This document shows, piece after piece, positions 1 through 11,945 of a DNA stretch of 64,000 nucleotides. A program made the translations under genes and the position numbers. The DNA lies in NCBI RefSeq assembly GCF_018812025.1, contig NC_063044.1, forward strand, positions 40,989,243 through 41,053,242, given 5' to 3'. The notes under the pieces are model-generated. The model did not search any database, had not been told where the DNA came from, and was given only the letters and a program-made list of their open reading frames with translations. The first letter of the stretch is position 1. Every line of letters starts with the position of its first letter. This DNA comes from Megalobrama amblycephala (taxonomy: Eukaryota > Chordata > Actinopteri > Cypriniformes > Xenocyprididae).

Positions 1-733
1 ATGTCAAACACACCTATGAAAAAAGTGAAATGCTTTGCAAGTACTGGACACCTGGGAAATTTGTGACACCGCTGACAGGGTGAGTGAGAAATGGTGATGA
101 GCGGCCCCTAAACAAAAGTGTTTATGATGCTATTTGACAGACACTGTCACCACACAAAGAAATGGAGGCTGACCTGGGGAGACATTTTGGCAGGGAGCCA
201 CCGCACATTTGTAGGCATAAACGTTTGCTCTTGCAAAGAAGGGATAATAAGCGGGTATGAAATTATTACAATCATTTTACTATTCAAGCAGACAGAGTTT
301 CAGCGACGTAAAGGAATCCCGATGATGAAGCAGGTGTTCTCCAAGAGGTGCCATCTGGCAGCAAAATTAGCAGCTTATGAGCCAGGTGCTCTTGTACCAG
401 GGAAGAATCTGAGATGAGCTCAAAAGTGATCTTTTACACGGGCCTCCAGGAGCATGACTGAGCACTGTTGCATAATAAGAGGCGACGACCGGGTGCTCTT
501 TGTTTTGAATTATTTAAATGCGAGGGTGTTTATGCGTGTTGTGTAAACCTATTCTGCAAATATAGGAATTTCAGATCTTTAAATTGGATCAGTGCTTGAG
601 TGATCAATACACTAATTAACCTGTTAGAGATTATTAAGGGTTTCAGAATCCATGTGTTTTCACAGCCTGAACATTAGCTGTTAATCTTCTTGACTGCATT
701 CATTTTTCACACTTGGTTTATGTATAGATGCTT
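1..733. other. Intergenic, no gene recognised
   Basis: No splice-bounded coding exon or known repeat is recognised here. A 99-codon frame at 118-417 (+) has no recognisable domain and an unconvincing composition. Confidence 0.5.
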
Positions 734-737
734 TTAA

Positions 738-929
738 AGGGATAGTTCACCTTCAAATAAAAATTCTGTCATCATTTACTCACCTTCATGTTCTGAAGAA
801 CATTGGATCCCACTGTCTTTCATTGTATGAACAACAGTCATTCCTCCAATTATCTTCTTTTATATAATGAATGAAAGTCCAACAGGTTTGGATCATGGGG
901 AATGACAGAATTTTCATTTTTGGGTGAAC
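738..929. mobile_element. Short TTAA-flanked foldback (GTTCACC-end family)
   Basis: The left end reads TTAA then AGGGATAGTTCACC; the right end reads TTTTTGGGTGAAC then TTAA (930-933). Inner sequences AATTCTGTCATC and GATGACAGAATT-type stretches are inverted copies. Both ends abut TTAA, the apparent target duplication. The right terminus has lost the TAACCCT part seen in better copies at 5757, 48907 and 63640. At 192 bp with no coding capacity it is a non-autonomous element. Confidence 0.7.
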
Positions 930-968
930 TTAAATGAAAATAATTAGGTTATTTACCCTCTTCCATTT

Positions 969-2098
969 GAGACTAAGGGTACTTTTACATGACAACGATG
1001 TACTAAAAACGGTAAAGTTTTCTCTTTGCCGTATGAACGTTTGCTTTGCAAACTACATAATAGGAACAGAGCATGTGTCCCAGTGTGTATCTCTATCTGG
1101 GAAGATTTTTGGTCCTATGTGACGCTGTCTACCCATGTGACACAATAACTTTGACTTCTTATTATTTTGCACTACTTATATGCAAGATCAGTGTTTTTTT
1201 TTGTTTTTTCCCTCTCTGTCCCTTTTTCCTCATTTAGTATTTGTTTATTTTTGTTGATTGCAACCACTGTATATATATTTTGGCCTTATGTGTATATACA
1301 CATCTGTAATCTGTGTTTTGTATGAATTTGCCATGTGCTGGATGAAAATAATAAAAACTTGAATTATACTAAAAGTTTTCCCTTTGCGCTTTTTGGGTAC
1401 ATATGACAAAGTTGTGAGTATGATAAAAAACGATAAAAAATCTGTATTATTCTTGCCAGGCCAGTAGATGGCGATGTCACTTTGGAAAAAAAACACTATG
1501 CACATATAGACTAAACACATAATATGCATGCGCATGACATCACTGTTTTCACAAATTCATGTTTTTATATTCGTTTACACGGAGATGATAATGCTATCAT
1601 TTTCAAAAATTTGCAAATTTTAAAATCTTTTTTCAAAGGTTTGCGTTTTTAGGCCCCCAAAACACTGTCGTCGTAAATGAACAGAAACCTGAAAAACTGA
1701 AAACTTTTTATGTGTTTTGGCCGTTCATTTACACGAGAACGGTGTTTTTGGGGCCTGATATCCTAAAACTTTTGAAAATGGATTTCAAAGTGCAAGTTTT
1801 TTAAAATGATACCATTATTGTCTCCGTGTAAACAAAAAAGAAAAAAAAACGTGAATTTTTGAAAACCGTGATGTCATGCAAATGCATACAACGTGTTCAG
1901 TCTATAGGTGCCTAGTGTTTCTTTACAAAGTGACATCGCCATCTACTGGCCTGGCATCAATAATACAGCATTTTTTATCATTTTCAAGGATCTTTGTGAA
2001 CGGGATCTTTTTGACAACGTCGTCAACTGTACATGAAAAAAGCAAAACTTTTCAGTTTTTAGTACATCGTTGTCATGTAAACGTACCCTCAAAGTAAA
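969..2098. mobile_element. Foldback element interrupted by a retroelement fragment
   Basis: The outer arms around 976-1029 and 2040-2093 are inverted copies sharing ACAACGATGTACTAAAAAC. After removing the insertion at 1030-1371 the arms pair over several hundred bases (about 1372-1660 with 1700-2060), for example GCCAGTAGATGGCGATGTCA near 1458 with TGACATCGCCATCTACTGGC near 1931. The centre lies near 1690. No transposase frame is present. Confidence 0.7.
1030..1371. mobile_element. 342-bp insertion with 16-bp target duplication
   Basis: The insertion is flanked by AAAGTTTTCTCTTTGC (1014-1029) and AAAGTTTTCCCTTTGC (1372-1387), a 16-base direct repeat with one mismatch. The opposite arm of the host foldback has only one copy (inverted, near 2040-2055). 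A target duplication of this length and an A-rich 3' end (AATAATAAAAACTTG) suggest a 5'-truncated LINE-type insertion. The family is not identified. Confidence 0.6.
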
Positions 2099-2625
2099 AT
2101 CATCTTTTAAAAAATATCCTGACCTTATCTTGACTCTCTCTCTATTGGTGCTGTTTTGTAACTGACACACAAGTCAGATTCCCAGTTCATGGGCTTCATC
2201 AAAAGTTATTAAAAGGCATATAAGCCTAATTAATAGTAAAGTACACCAAGCAAATGTGGCAAAACTTTGATGAAGGTTATAGATGCAAACATTGAACAGA
2301 ACATCAATCCTGCATGGCAGATTCTGAAACATAATATTACCCAATGCCCTTATTTGATTTAGTTATCTCTGAGTATGGGTACAGAAGTGATTCATTTTAA
2401 AAGAAATAAAACAAACTCTAATATTGACTGTTTCACCTTGCATATCTATAGCATAATTTGATAGTAATATTGAAACCATATTATATATCCATTGATAGGC
2501 ATATTTGTGATGACATATAATTAAGAAGTATTAAAAGTATAACATTTTAAGGCTCACTCCCTCACTCACTCACTTAAAAAAAAAAAAACATTACTGCCAC
2601 CTTGTGGTGAAAAGATACAAGCCAT
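2099..2625. other. Intergenic, no gene recognised
   Basis: AT-rich sequence without a convincing frame, splice-bounded exon or repeat that I recognise. Confidence 0.5.
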
Positions 2626-2632
2626 GCACACG

Positions 2633-2672
<40 letters not shown>
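2626..2672. repeat. CG/CA dinucleotide microsatellite
   Basis: Alternating purine-pyrimidine tract beginning with ACGCACGCGCGCGC and continuing as about 17 CA units. Confidence 0.9.
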
Positions 2673-2675
<3 letters not shown>

Positions 2676-2845
2676 CAGGATTTTGTCCTTTTCCAGCTTG
2701 TGGCGTTCCATTAAAGATTGTTTTCTTTAATGATTGCTATTGTCTATGTTCTTCTCAAGACCAAATATTGCCATAGCAAGTAATGCTTAAGTCCCTTACT
2801 GACTTTTCTGATGGTAATTTGCCTGTACCTTCTCTTTTGTTACAG

Positions 2846-3109
2846 GAAGAACTAGAACAAACAGATCTGCAGCAATCATGGTCCCTTTTTCTAACACATC
2901 TTCTCCATGCCGTCGACATGCTGTCAGGTGATCCCAGTCCTGAGTCCTCCTCTGATATCTGGTGTGATGTATCTGGCAAGAGTCAAAAAGAGAAAACGCA
3001 GCCCTTATTGGTCAGCAAGATGACACATATAAAAGCACAATGTTCTAGAGTCATTTTCAGCACTGTCATCGTGACGTTTACCTCTGGTGGTGACTTGACA
3101 TTTGATTAG
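2846..3109 (+). CDS. Candidate terminal exon of an unidentified gene
   Basis: A strong splice acceptor (pyrimidine-rich CCTTCTCTTTTGTTACAG at 2828-2845) is followed by 87 open codons ending in TAG. The product begins EELEQTDLQQSWSLFLTHLL and is rich in Glu, Gln and Ser, with an acidic Ser-rich stretch and no recognised domain. No AATAAA follows closely; ATTAAA variants occur around 3235-3245. If real, this is the last exon of a + strand gene that begins upstream of the window. The alternative is a chance frame beside a chance acceptor; the lack of any homology I recognise keeps confidence low. Confidence 0.3.
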   Translation, partial: EELEQTDLQQSWSLFLTHLLHAVDMLSGDPSPESSSDIWCDVSGKSQKEKTQPLLVSKMTHIKAQCSRVIFSTVIVTFTSGGDLTFD

Positions 3110-4355
3110 CCACCTTCTGATTATTTTTCACCTTTATATCACCTTTCTATATTATTTTTTGTGATTACAATATTTTTTGTTTATATATATATATATGTGT
3201 GTGTGTGTTCTACTTCTTGACAGTATGTTTATGATTAAAATATTAAAATATATTATCCGAGATATCCGAATTAAATTCAAAGTAGGCTATTTCAGTCTTT
3301 TTAGTCACAAAGCATGCAAACCACGTTGTTTATCTCATATCTAACATAGTTTGATCATCTTTGAACACATTTTTTTATCATGTATATTTTTAATATATGC
3401 ATGCATATTTGTTTAGTTATATTATTGTTATATTAGCCTACTTTTTTTCTCTTAGAAATACTAGCCTACTGTTATAGCGCACAATATCAAATGTGTTGTC
3501 TCGTGATCAAATCTAATATTCGTGATCACAATCGAGTGATTTATTTTTGTACTAAGAAAATTGCTGAATCACGTCCTCTGGTGGTATCTTCTGGAAAACT
3601 CCAGCAATAACGTGATTACGTCAGCCAGTGCGTGACTAGTCAGGGCGTGCGTGATAAAGGCCGCCTGAAGCCAGAAACGATAAGGAACGCTTAAACCCCA
3701 GAACCGGAAGCACAATTTTGCCAAACTGCTTTTCAGTTGTAAAAGTCCTTTAAAATGCCTTTTTCTCGTGGTATAAAATAGCAGCACAGATTAGTTAAAA
3801 AAAAAAAAAAATACTTATGTACTATTATTTATTTATTTATTTATTTTTTTTTTAAAGAGGGCACTATTTATGTTCCCTTGTTTGGTATCATAAACAGGGC
3901 TATAATGGTGGTACTGCAGTAAACTACTCAATATGCTACTACTTACATTTACATAGACATTTGGTGGAAGTGTTTGGTTTGTTTGCATCACCCTGGTGGC
4001 ACATGCTTCTGTAATATCGAGTGGCACACTGTCTGTACAGTTTTGAATAGCCTGCAGAATATAGGCTAAATGGGATTGCACAATGAAAAGCAATGTGGTG
4101 AGTGTATTGCATCTATCAAACATTGTTACTATATAATGACTGCATTGCAATATGCATCGCTATTCTGTTCCATACTTTCTTTTTGATAGCAATAAAAGGC
4201 TATCCAAGACTATTTGCATACATTAACTTCTGGTCCAATACTCTCCTCTTGTTAAATTACGCACATTTCAGCGTATTACTTAAATAACGATGTTTTGGGG
4301 AAAGTGCAGTAGAAATAAAGTACAACTTACATGCTACTAACGTTCTGCTTGCTGC
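3110..4355. other. Intergenic with TA/TG and ATTT microsatellites
   Basis: No gene recognised. A short TA then TG tract lies at 3183-3208, an A run near 3800, and an ATTT tetranucleotide tract at about 3824-3846. Confidence 0.5.
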
Positions 4356-4359
4356 TTAA

Positions 4360-5030
4360 AGGCCCACTGAAGTGCCTTGGAACAAGCAGCTTTATTCACT
4401 GTGTTGACGTAATTTCCAATGAAACAGGTAGACAGGGCGGGATATATCTAGAAGCTCCTCCCCTTTTTTCAAAATAGCCAATAGCGTTTTGCCAAGATCA
4501 CAGCTCGGCCAGAGCCATTGAGCTCGTAAAACCCAATTTTCCTCATAATCTCTTATTGTTTCTCCTCCATATTGCTTGAAATTATAGCATTGTTTGTAGA
4601 ATTCAAATGTGTCCGAACATTTTGCGGTCTGTGCCGACTCGCCCATATGATCCACTCTGTGCTCTCGTGTCTCTGGACCGGAGCAGACTGTGCTTGCGCT
4701 GCGGCAGTTCACGTGACAATAAAAATCATATTCGCATCAATATGATTGATATATATATCAAATATATCAAAAATCATATTTACACTGTCTGAATCGTTCT
4801 CTATCCTCTATACAGTGCCATATATGCCATTCACCATGTAGAAACTAGTAAATGTGTGAACAAATGACCGATTTCAGCTGCAGCTTCAGTGTCTGTTTAT
4901 AGTGTAGGAGGAGGCGGGACTTCAGATTCTAGAGAGCATTTGATTGGACAGGAGATCTGACAAGAAGCTGAAGACTGATGTGATGTCATGAAAATTTGTG
5001 ATAGTGAGAGACTGTTAATTTTGAATGCTT
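4360..5030. mobile_element. TTAA-flanked element, left part, interrupted
   Basis: Opens with TTAA (4356-4359) then AGGCCCACTGAAGTGCC, a terminus I recognise from cyprinid interspersed repeats. The interior includes cyprinid-repeat motifs such as GGAGGAGGCGGGACTTCAGA near 4906. The element is cut at about 5030 by the next foldback; a weak right end (GGAGGACTTTAA) may lie near 5815. The assignment rests on the terminus and on remembered similarity. Confidence 0.5.
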
Positions 5031-5756
5031 CCACACCCGTAAGACCTTCGTTAATCTTCGGAACGCAAATGAAGATATTTTTGTTGAAATCCGATGGCTC
5101 CGTGAGGCCTGAATAGGGAGCAATGACATTTCCTCTCTCAAGATCCATTAATGTACTAAAAACATATTTAAATCAGTTCATGTGAGTACAGTGGTTCAAT
5201 ATTAATATTATAAAGCGACGAGAATATTTTTGGTGCGCCAAAAAAAACTCAAAATAACGACTTGTATAGTGATGGCCGATTTCAAAACACTGCTTCAGGA
5301 AGCTTCGGAGCGTTATGAATCAGCGTGTCGAATCAGCGGTTCGGAGCGCCAAAGTTACGTGATTTCAGCCGTTGGCAGTTTGACACGCGATCTGAATCAT
5401 GATTCGACACACTGATTAATTTATGCTCCGATGCTTCACGAAGCAGTGTTTTGAAATCGGCCATCACTAAATAAGTCGTTATTTTGTTTTTTTGGTGCAC
5501 CAAAAGTATTCTCGTCGCTTTATAATATTAATATTGAACCACTGTAGTCACATGAACTGATTTAAATATGTTTTTAGTACCTTTATGGATCTTGAGAGAG
5601 GACATATCGTTGCTCCCTATGCAGGCCTCATGGAGCCATCGGATTTCAACTAAAATATCTTAATTTGTGTTCCAAAGATTAACGAAGGTCTTACGGGTGT
5701 AGAACGACATGAGGGTGAGTAGTTAATTACAGAATTTTCATTTTTGGGTGAACTAA
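5031..5756. mobile_element. Large foldback of the TTAA family, left end truncated
   Basis: Two arms of about 190 bp or more (5038-5225 and 5505-5700) are near-perfect inverted copies, for example GTAAGACCTTCGTTAATCTT on the left and its inverse on the right. The central part (5265-5470) is itself palindromic, with GTGATGGCCGATTTCAAAAC mirrored by GTTTTGAAATCGGCCATCAC. The right end is complete: TTTTTGGGTGAACTAACCCT followed by TTAA. The matching left terminus is missing. No transposase. Confidence 0.8.
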
Positions 5757-5879
5757 CCCTTTAACCTTAAGGCTAACATATTCATGCTAAAAGCTAAAAA
5801 ACTTTTGATTTCAGGAGGACTTTAAGGACAGCCATAAACAGCGTAACAGCAAATATATAAACATTGAGGACTTTTATTT

Positions 5880-6029
5880 TGAAAATAAAATCTCCTGTTG
5901 CTGCCAGATTCATACTTCCAGAGATGACATCTCAAAAATCCGCAGACGAGTAGAAAAACCCCAAACACAGTGGATGTGCTTGTTCGAAGCGAAAGCCTTT
6001 AGAAAGGAGAGGATTTGCGCGCAATTTCG
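5880..6029 (+). promoter_or_regulatory. zfand2b: Putative untranslated first exon and promoter of zfand2b
   Basis: A good splice donor (CG then GTAAGCTA, intron from 6030) lies about 600 bp upstream of the zfand2b ATG, and an acceptor (TTTCCTGTTTACAG, ending 6634) sits 32 bp before that ATG. The simplest reading is a non-coding exon ending at 6029 spliced to 6635. The transcription start is not determinable; there is no clear TATA box, and the lower bound here is arbitrary. Confidence 0.4.
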
Positions 6030-6634
6030 GTAAGCTAACGTTACACATTTAACGTCATGTCAGTTGAAATACATTGGTTAAAATATTACGTTTTTACCGT
6101 AAAACAAACGACAACCAGTTATTATTTGTTTCTGTATATCTGTTATTTAAATCACGCGATTTGGATTTAAATTTATTAACAGGCGTTTTATTTCACCTTT
6201 CCCGGATCGGTCTTTAACTAGATGATGTTGACTTATTGACTAGTTTATCGTGTCACATTTTAATAGCAACAAAAGAGCTCATTTAGTGTTTGTGCCCCTT
6301 CATAAAATTGTCTAACGTTATACTAAACAAGTAGTAGAGTTGTAGTATTTTTAGTTGTAGTAGTTGTGATATTGAGATGTTTCTAAGTTGTCCTGTATGA
6401 TTCAGCATTAGTAGATCAAACTGAAGCCTCTTCCAGATACACAACAGTTACGTAATGGCGTTAGCTTATTATGCTAAACTGGATGGATCACCAACTCAAC
6501 TCTTGACAGGCCTTCCGCAGCTTGTTTTAATCATTAGGTGAATTCACAATGTTTGTACTGACAGCTTGTTTGATTGAAATGACAACTACAGGTCACTGTA
6601 GGTCAGAGGTGATGGTGTTATTTCCTGTTTACAG

Positions 6635-6666
6635 TCTGTTAGCTGAAGGCTTTTCACCGCTGTGCC
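6635..6666 (+). other. zfand2b: zfand2b 5' UTR directly upstream of the ATG
   Basis: A 32-bp stretch between the acceptor at 6634 and the start codon. The ATG context GTGCCATGG matches the vertebrate initiation consensus, including a G at +4. Confidence 0.5.
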
Positions 6667-6721
6667 ATGGAGTTTCCTGATCTCGGGGAGCACTGCTCAG
6701 AGAAGAGCTGCAAACGTCTCG
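6667..6721 (+). CDS. zfand2b: zfand2b coding exon 1
   Basis: Encodes MEFPDLGEHCSEKSCKRL plus the first base of the next Asp codon; donor GTGTGTAT. Carries the first two Cys ligands of AN1 finger 1. Confidence 0.93.
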
Positions 6722-9700
6722 GTGTGTATTTTCTCTCATATTACACAACCTCAACAGGAAAGGCCTGGTCAGGCTTGTTATTTTGCTTGTCAACATTTTC
6801 ACTGGCCTCAAACATTGATACATTTTCTTTTTTAGCAATATATACACCACCTTTCAAATGTTTGGGGCCAGCAAGGACAAATTAAAGGTGCAATATGTAA
6901 GATTTTTGCAGTAAAATATCTAAAAACTACTGGCCCAGCGTTATATATTTTGTTCACTTGAGTACTTACAATATCTCAAATGTTTTCACTATTTGTAAAT
7001 AGTGGGACGTATGAGAAGTCGCCTGTCAATTGTGTCATATCCGCGTTACCCTCGGTTTCCGGTTTTATTTTGTAGAAACCATGGAAACCATGGAGACGCC
7101 TTAACATATTACATGTTTTAATAGACAAGGGAACAACTGTTTTGATAGATTTATAGACATAAAACAAATTATTGTTATATAGCTCAACACATTTAGTCTT
7201 GTTGTTTAAATCTAATTTTCTTTCTCTCTTTTTTTTTTTTGCAAGTACCATGCTTTACCATTCCTCAGAGAAAAACACTATTTTGTGAAGTGGCTAACGT
7301 AGCATAATCAGATGCAGCTTTATTTTTAGTAACAGTAATACAGCATTTTCTCCATCATACAATACGCCATTTATCAACACAAGCCATCCAGCATTTATTA
7401 ATATGATATTTTAAAATCGATCTATCTTACTGCAGTGTGTCTCAAACAAGTGTCTCACAGCAGCCGCCGAGCGAACGCACAGAGTAATGTTATAACATCA
7501 TTTTCAACACTCTCAAATGTATCTAATATGATAAACAGAGATGCGTTACCTCATACTCATGACCGGAAAAGCGGAAGCGGCGCTGGCGACTTTGTCATAA
7601 TAAAAGTTTGCTGCTCACAAGGCGTGTGTTGCTCAATCGCTCCAGCGGCCTCGTTCAGCTCCACAACACTCGGTCTGCTCTGCTTCATATTACAGTAACT
7701 TTAATAATTGCATCCATGAATGTGATTTCTTCCCGAGTCCTATCCTGATTATTTTCCACTGTCTGTGAAGTGAAGACCACATGTCCCAAGATTCCGTGCT
7801 CAAACTTGCCGTCATCAAGCTACGCCTTTGTTTTGAATAGGTCTCTAGCGACCTCTAGTAGACAGAAATCTTACATATTGCACCTTTTAAATTGATCAAA
7901 AATGAAAGTATTTATAATGTTATAAAAGATATTATTTCAAATAAATGATTTTGCTTTGGACTGTATATTCATCAAAGAATCTAGAAAAAAAATGTATGAA
8001 GGTTTACATATAAATATAAAACAGCACAACTGTTTTCAATATTGATAATAACAAGAAATGGTTGAGCAGCAAATCGGCATATTAGAATGATTTCTGAAGG
8101 ATCATGTGACATTAAAGTCATCACAGGAATTAATTACATTTTTTTTAAATTGTTCAAACAATTTTAAATTGTAATATTTCTCAATATATTACTGTTTTTA
8201 CTGTATTTTCGACTTTTTTAATCGACTTTAGTAGACTTTAATAGACTTTTTTTTCATTTAATAATACATTTATTTTGCACAAAAAACTATGTACATTATT
8301 AACCTTTTCTTTGGCAATAATAGTTGTAACTTGTACCGCTATAAAGTAACTCCATTAAAGTTTTGTAAAGAATAATGGTCAACTGCTGGTCAAAATAAAC
8401 CAGACAGGGTGAAAATAATCATTAGCCTGCTTATTACACAACCGTCTACCAAATAATTAAATAAATGAACAGGAATGTTGAGCTGTTCTGGATGAGCGCT
8501 CAGTTATACAGTGTTGCTTTGGGCATTGGCCATTTTCAGACGTACTCTGATTGACTGACCAGTCAGAATTGGAGAGCATGTAATAAAAACTCATACACAT
8601 GATGGCATACCGGATTTGTTGATCATTTCAAACCTGTTTTAACTAATGCTTTTAAGCCTATGAAAAGTCACTCTCGCTGTTTCCACCATTAGGTGCAGCA
8701 TGTGAATTATTAATGTTTGTATGTAGGTTTTACCTCTTCCTGATCACATGGTGAATGGCAAATACATTAAATTACATTAGGTGTGGCATTTTTTCTTTTA
8801 TGACCTTCTTTATAACCACAAAATCTAGTCTTGTGATAGACCAGTGTGTCAGCTGGGGCAATTAATTGTGCAGTATTCAGTCAATTTGAACAAAAACATT
8901 GTCTAATTGGTTTTCTGATTTATGTAATTTCAGAAATTATTGTACATATTATTTGCCATAAATTATTTACATGCATTATAACAGCCACCACCCACTGAAA
9001 AATCCATATAGGTCACTAAGATGGTTTTATAACATTGCTGTGACCTTAGTGATTCAGCATTAGTCGATGCTTAACCTTTTTTTTTTTTTTCCTTCATAAT
9101 GTCCTATGTGTACACTATAGATTTTCTTCCTATGAAATGTGATGCCTGTGAAGAAATTTTCTGCAAGGACCACATAACGTATGCAAATCACAAGTGCACT
9201 TCATTATATAAGAAGGTGTGTATAATTGTGTCTAATGAATAATAATCTTGCCCACATTGTATATTTTACCAATGCTTAAAACATACAGGTTGTGGCTGAT
9301 ACATGTTTGTTTCCTTGAGCAGGATGTCCAGGTTCCTGTATGCCCATTGTGCAACACCCCCATTCCCATTAGAAGAGGGGAAATGCCAGACATCAAAGTT
9401 GGGGAACACATAGACCGAGACTGCAAATCTGACCCTGCTCAGAGGAAACGAAAGGTAGTCGATACGCAAGAAGAGAGAAAAGTATGTCTCTGCAAAATGT
9501 GTACTGACCCGATTGTTTCTCACCCCACAGATCTTTACAAATAAATGCTCCAAGGGCGGCTGTAAGCAGAAGGAAATGATCCGGGTGACATGTGACCAGT
9601 GCCACTTGAACTTCTGTCTTAAACATAGACACCCACTCGACCATGACTGTAAGACTGACAGCAAGCCAGTCTCCAAATCAGGGTAAGCACAGTAGTTTTC

Positions 9701-9754
9701 ATACTGATAAGTTATGCTTTCTGGAGGCCTCGTACACTAGTAATGGTGGGATAT

Positions 9755-9795
<41 letters not shown>

Positions 9796-11867
9796 GGCAT
9801 GCTGCTTTATTGAGGGCTCAAGCCTCCTCTTCTAGTAACGCTGGGGCGTCATCCACTAGAGGGAGCTCTAGGACCATGTCTAATGGAGTAACTGGAAACA
9901 CCAGACCTCAGAGCAGCAGGTAAGCATTTTTTGAAAAAGCGATGCCCTCAAGTGTCAAGTGAATATACACTACCATTCAGAAGTTTGTGGTCAGTAATAT
10001 TTTCAAAATGTTTTTGAAAGTCTGTTATGCTCACCAAGGCTGCATGCATGAGGTCCAAAATACAGCATAAAGTGTAATATTGCCTTAATCTGACTGTATA
10101 GATATTGAAACTGCTGCAAACATTTACTAAACAAATGGAAAATGCTAGATTTTCTAATACATTTATTTCATGTATGGAAACCTTGATACATTTTTTCAGG
10201 ATTATTTGATGAATAGAAAGTTCAGAAGAACAGCATTTATTTGAAATATATTGAAATTTATTTGAAATCTTTTGTAACATTATAAATGTACTTACTGTTA
10301 CTTTTGATCAATTTAATGTGTCCTCGCTCAATAAAAATTAGTTTCATTAAAAAAAAAAAAAATCTTACTGATCCAAAACTTTTAAACAGTAATTCATATG
10401 GCACGTTTTGAGTGTTTTCTCAGGTACTAATTACTGTCTTTTGTCCCTCAGTGCACTAAGGACATCGCCTGCATCTCCTCCCATGGTGTCTCCCACAGCA
10501 CAGAATGTAATTCCCTCATCAGTGTCATATCAAGGCGGGCTGGTGCGTTGCTCATTTTGAGATAGGCTTTTAAAAACATTGTAAACTATGTTTGGCTGTC
10601 TTTGAACCATGAGTTGTTGTGTTTTATTTCACAGACGGAGGAGCAAGCCCTCCAGAGAGCATTAGAAATGTCACTGGCTGAATCTGCTCGAACAAGCCAG
10701 CCAACTCTAAGGTATTTCTGACCTCTTCTGGCCTAACAATAAACCCTCAAGGCTTTTAAAAATATTATTGTAAACAGTTAAGATTAAATGAATCCATTTA
10801 AAAAAAAAAAAAACATACTGAAAAATTGTTTATTACATTTGGTTCTTTTAACGGTTATGGAACGTTTACGAGATTGTGGCAATGTGGCTAGATCAATACA
10901 TTTGAACAATTATGAAAGCAGAAAGACTTTTGACAGTGTCAGGGCTTTCGTTTTAAACTACAGATTATAGTTACACATTTTTATATCCTCGCCCACGGAC
11001 AGTCGGATCGATGAAGGGTTATTTACAGAACAGTTATTTATAAGGGTAGGTTTGTTTAGTATTGAACTTTGTCTGTTCTTTAAACAGCATAATGGTAAAA
11101 ATGGCAACAGCTTTCTTAAGGCCAATTCAAACTGCACTGACAGACGCAGACCAACGGTGACAGTCTCCAGATTACAGCATGTCACTTTTTAGACATTCTA
11201 AATCAGACTCCGCATGTTCAATCGGTGAAAACCCCTGACTCCGACAGGGGGTAACACACTGATCTAACAGAACCCGACGAAGTGTCTGTTGCTGTCTATC
11301 ATTGGCATTTTCCTGTACACAATGGCGTTTTGCTTCGGGGGAGTTGGGCGGAACTGACAGAATGGCAGTTTCTTTCAGTTTTCCCCTTCCGTTTGGCAGA
11401 AAACACTGTATTCGTAGTCATCCAGTTTGAAATGTTGACTACAAACAGGTTTTTCAGATTTTCCATCACAGCATTCTCTCCATATTTACCATTCTTTGCA
11501 GCCTTTAGCCACTGCCTACAACAGGCTGGATCCTTTACTGGGAAACCTAAAGTAACTCACTCCCGCTAAACATTTACTCTTTGAATTCTTGCACATGGGA
11601 ACAATACAATTCGACACCAATTATGACTAAAAGTTTGCCAAGAAGTATTTCCTACTAAAGCAAGATGGTATTTGACTCTGGTAACAGCAACATGCCTTGG
11701 ACAGCAACATGCCCAGTGCATTATGGCAGTTGAAGTTCTCCTACCTATTTTGCAAAAGGGAAGACAACAGCCTTTTTCTCGTGTTTTCTCTAGTTGGGTT
11801 GCACCGATTTCAATTTTCAAGCCCATTTTGCCAGCAGTGAAGTTAAAAAAAAATAAATAAATAATAA

Positions 11868-11945
<78 letters not shown>

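Noticed and set aside
118..417. 99-codon frame as a gene
   Set aside because: No recognised domain or splice support; a length expected by chance at this scale.
5840..6030. Heat-shock element upstream of zfand2b
   Set aside because: TTC and GAA pieces occur (TTCGAAGCGAAAG) but not in the required nGAAnnTTCn spacing.
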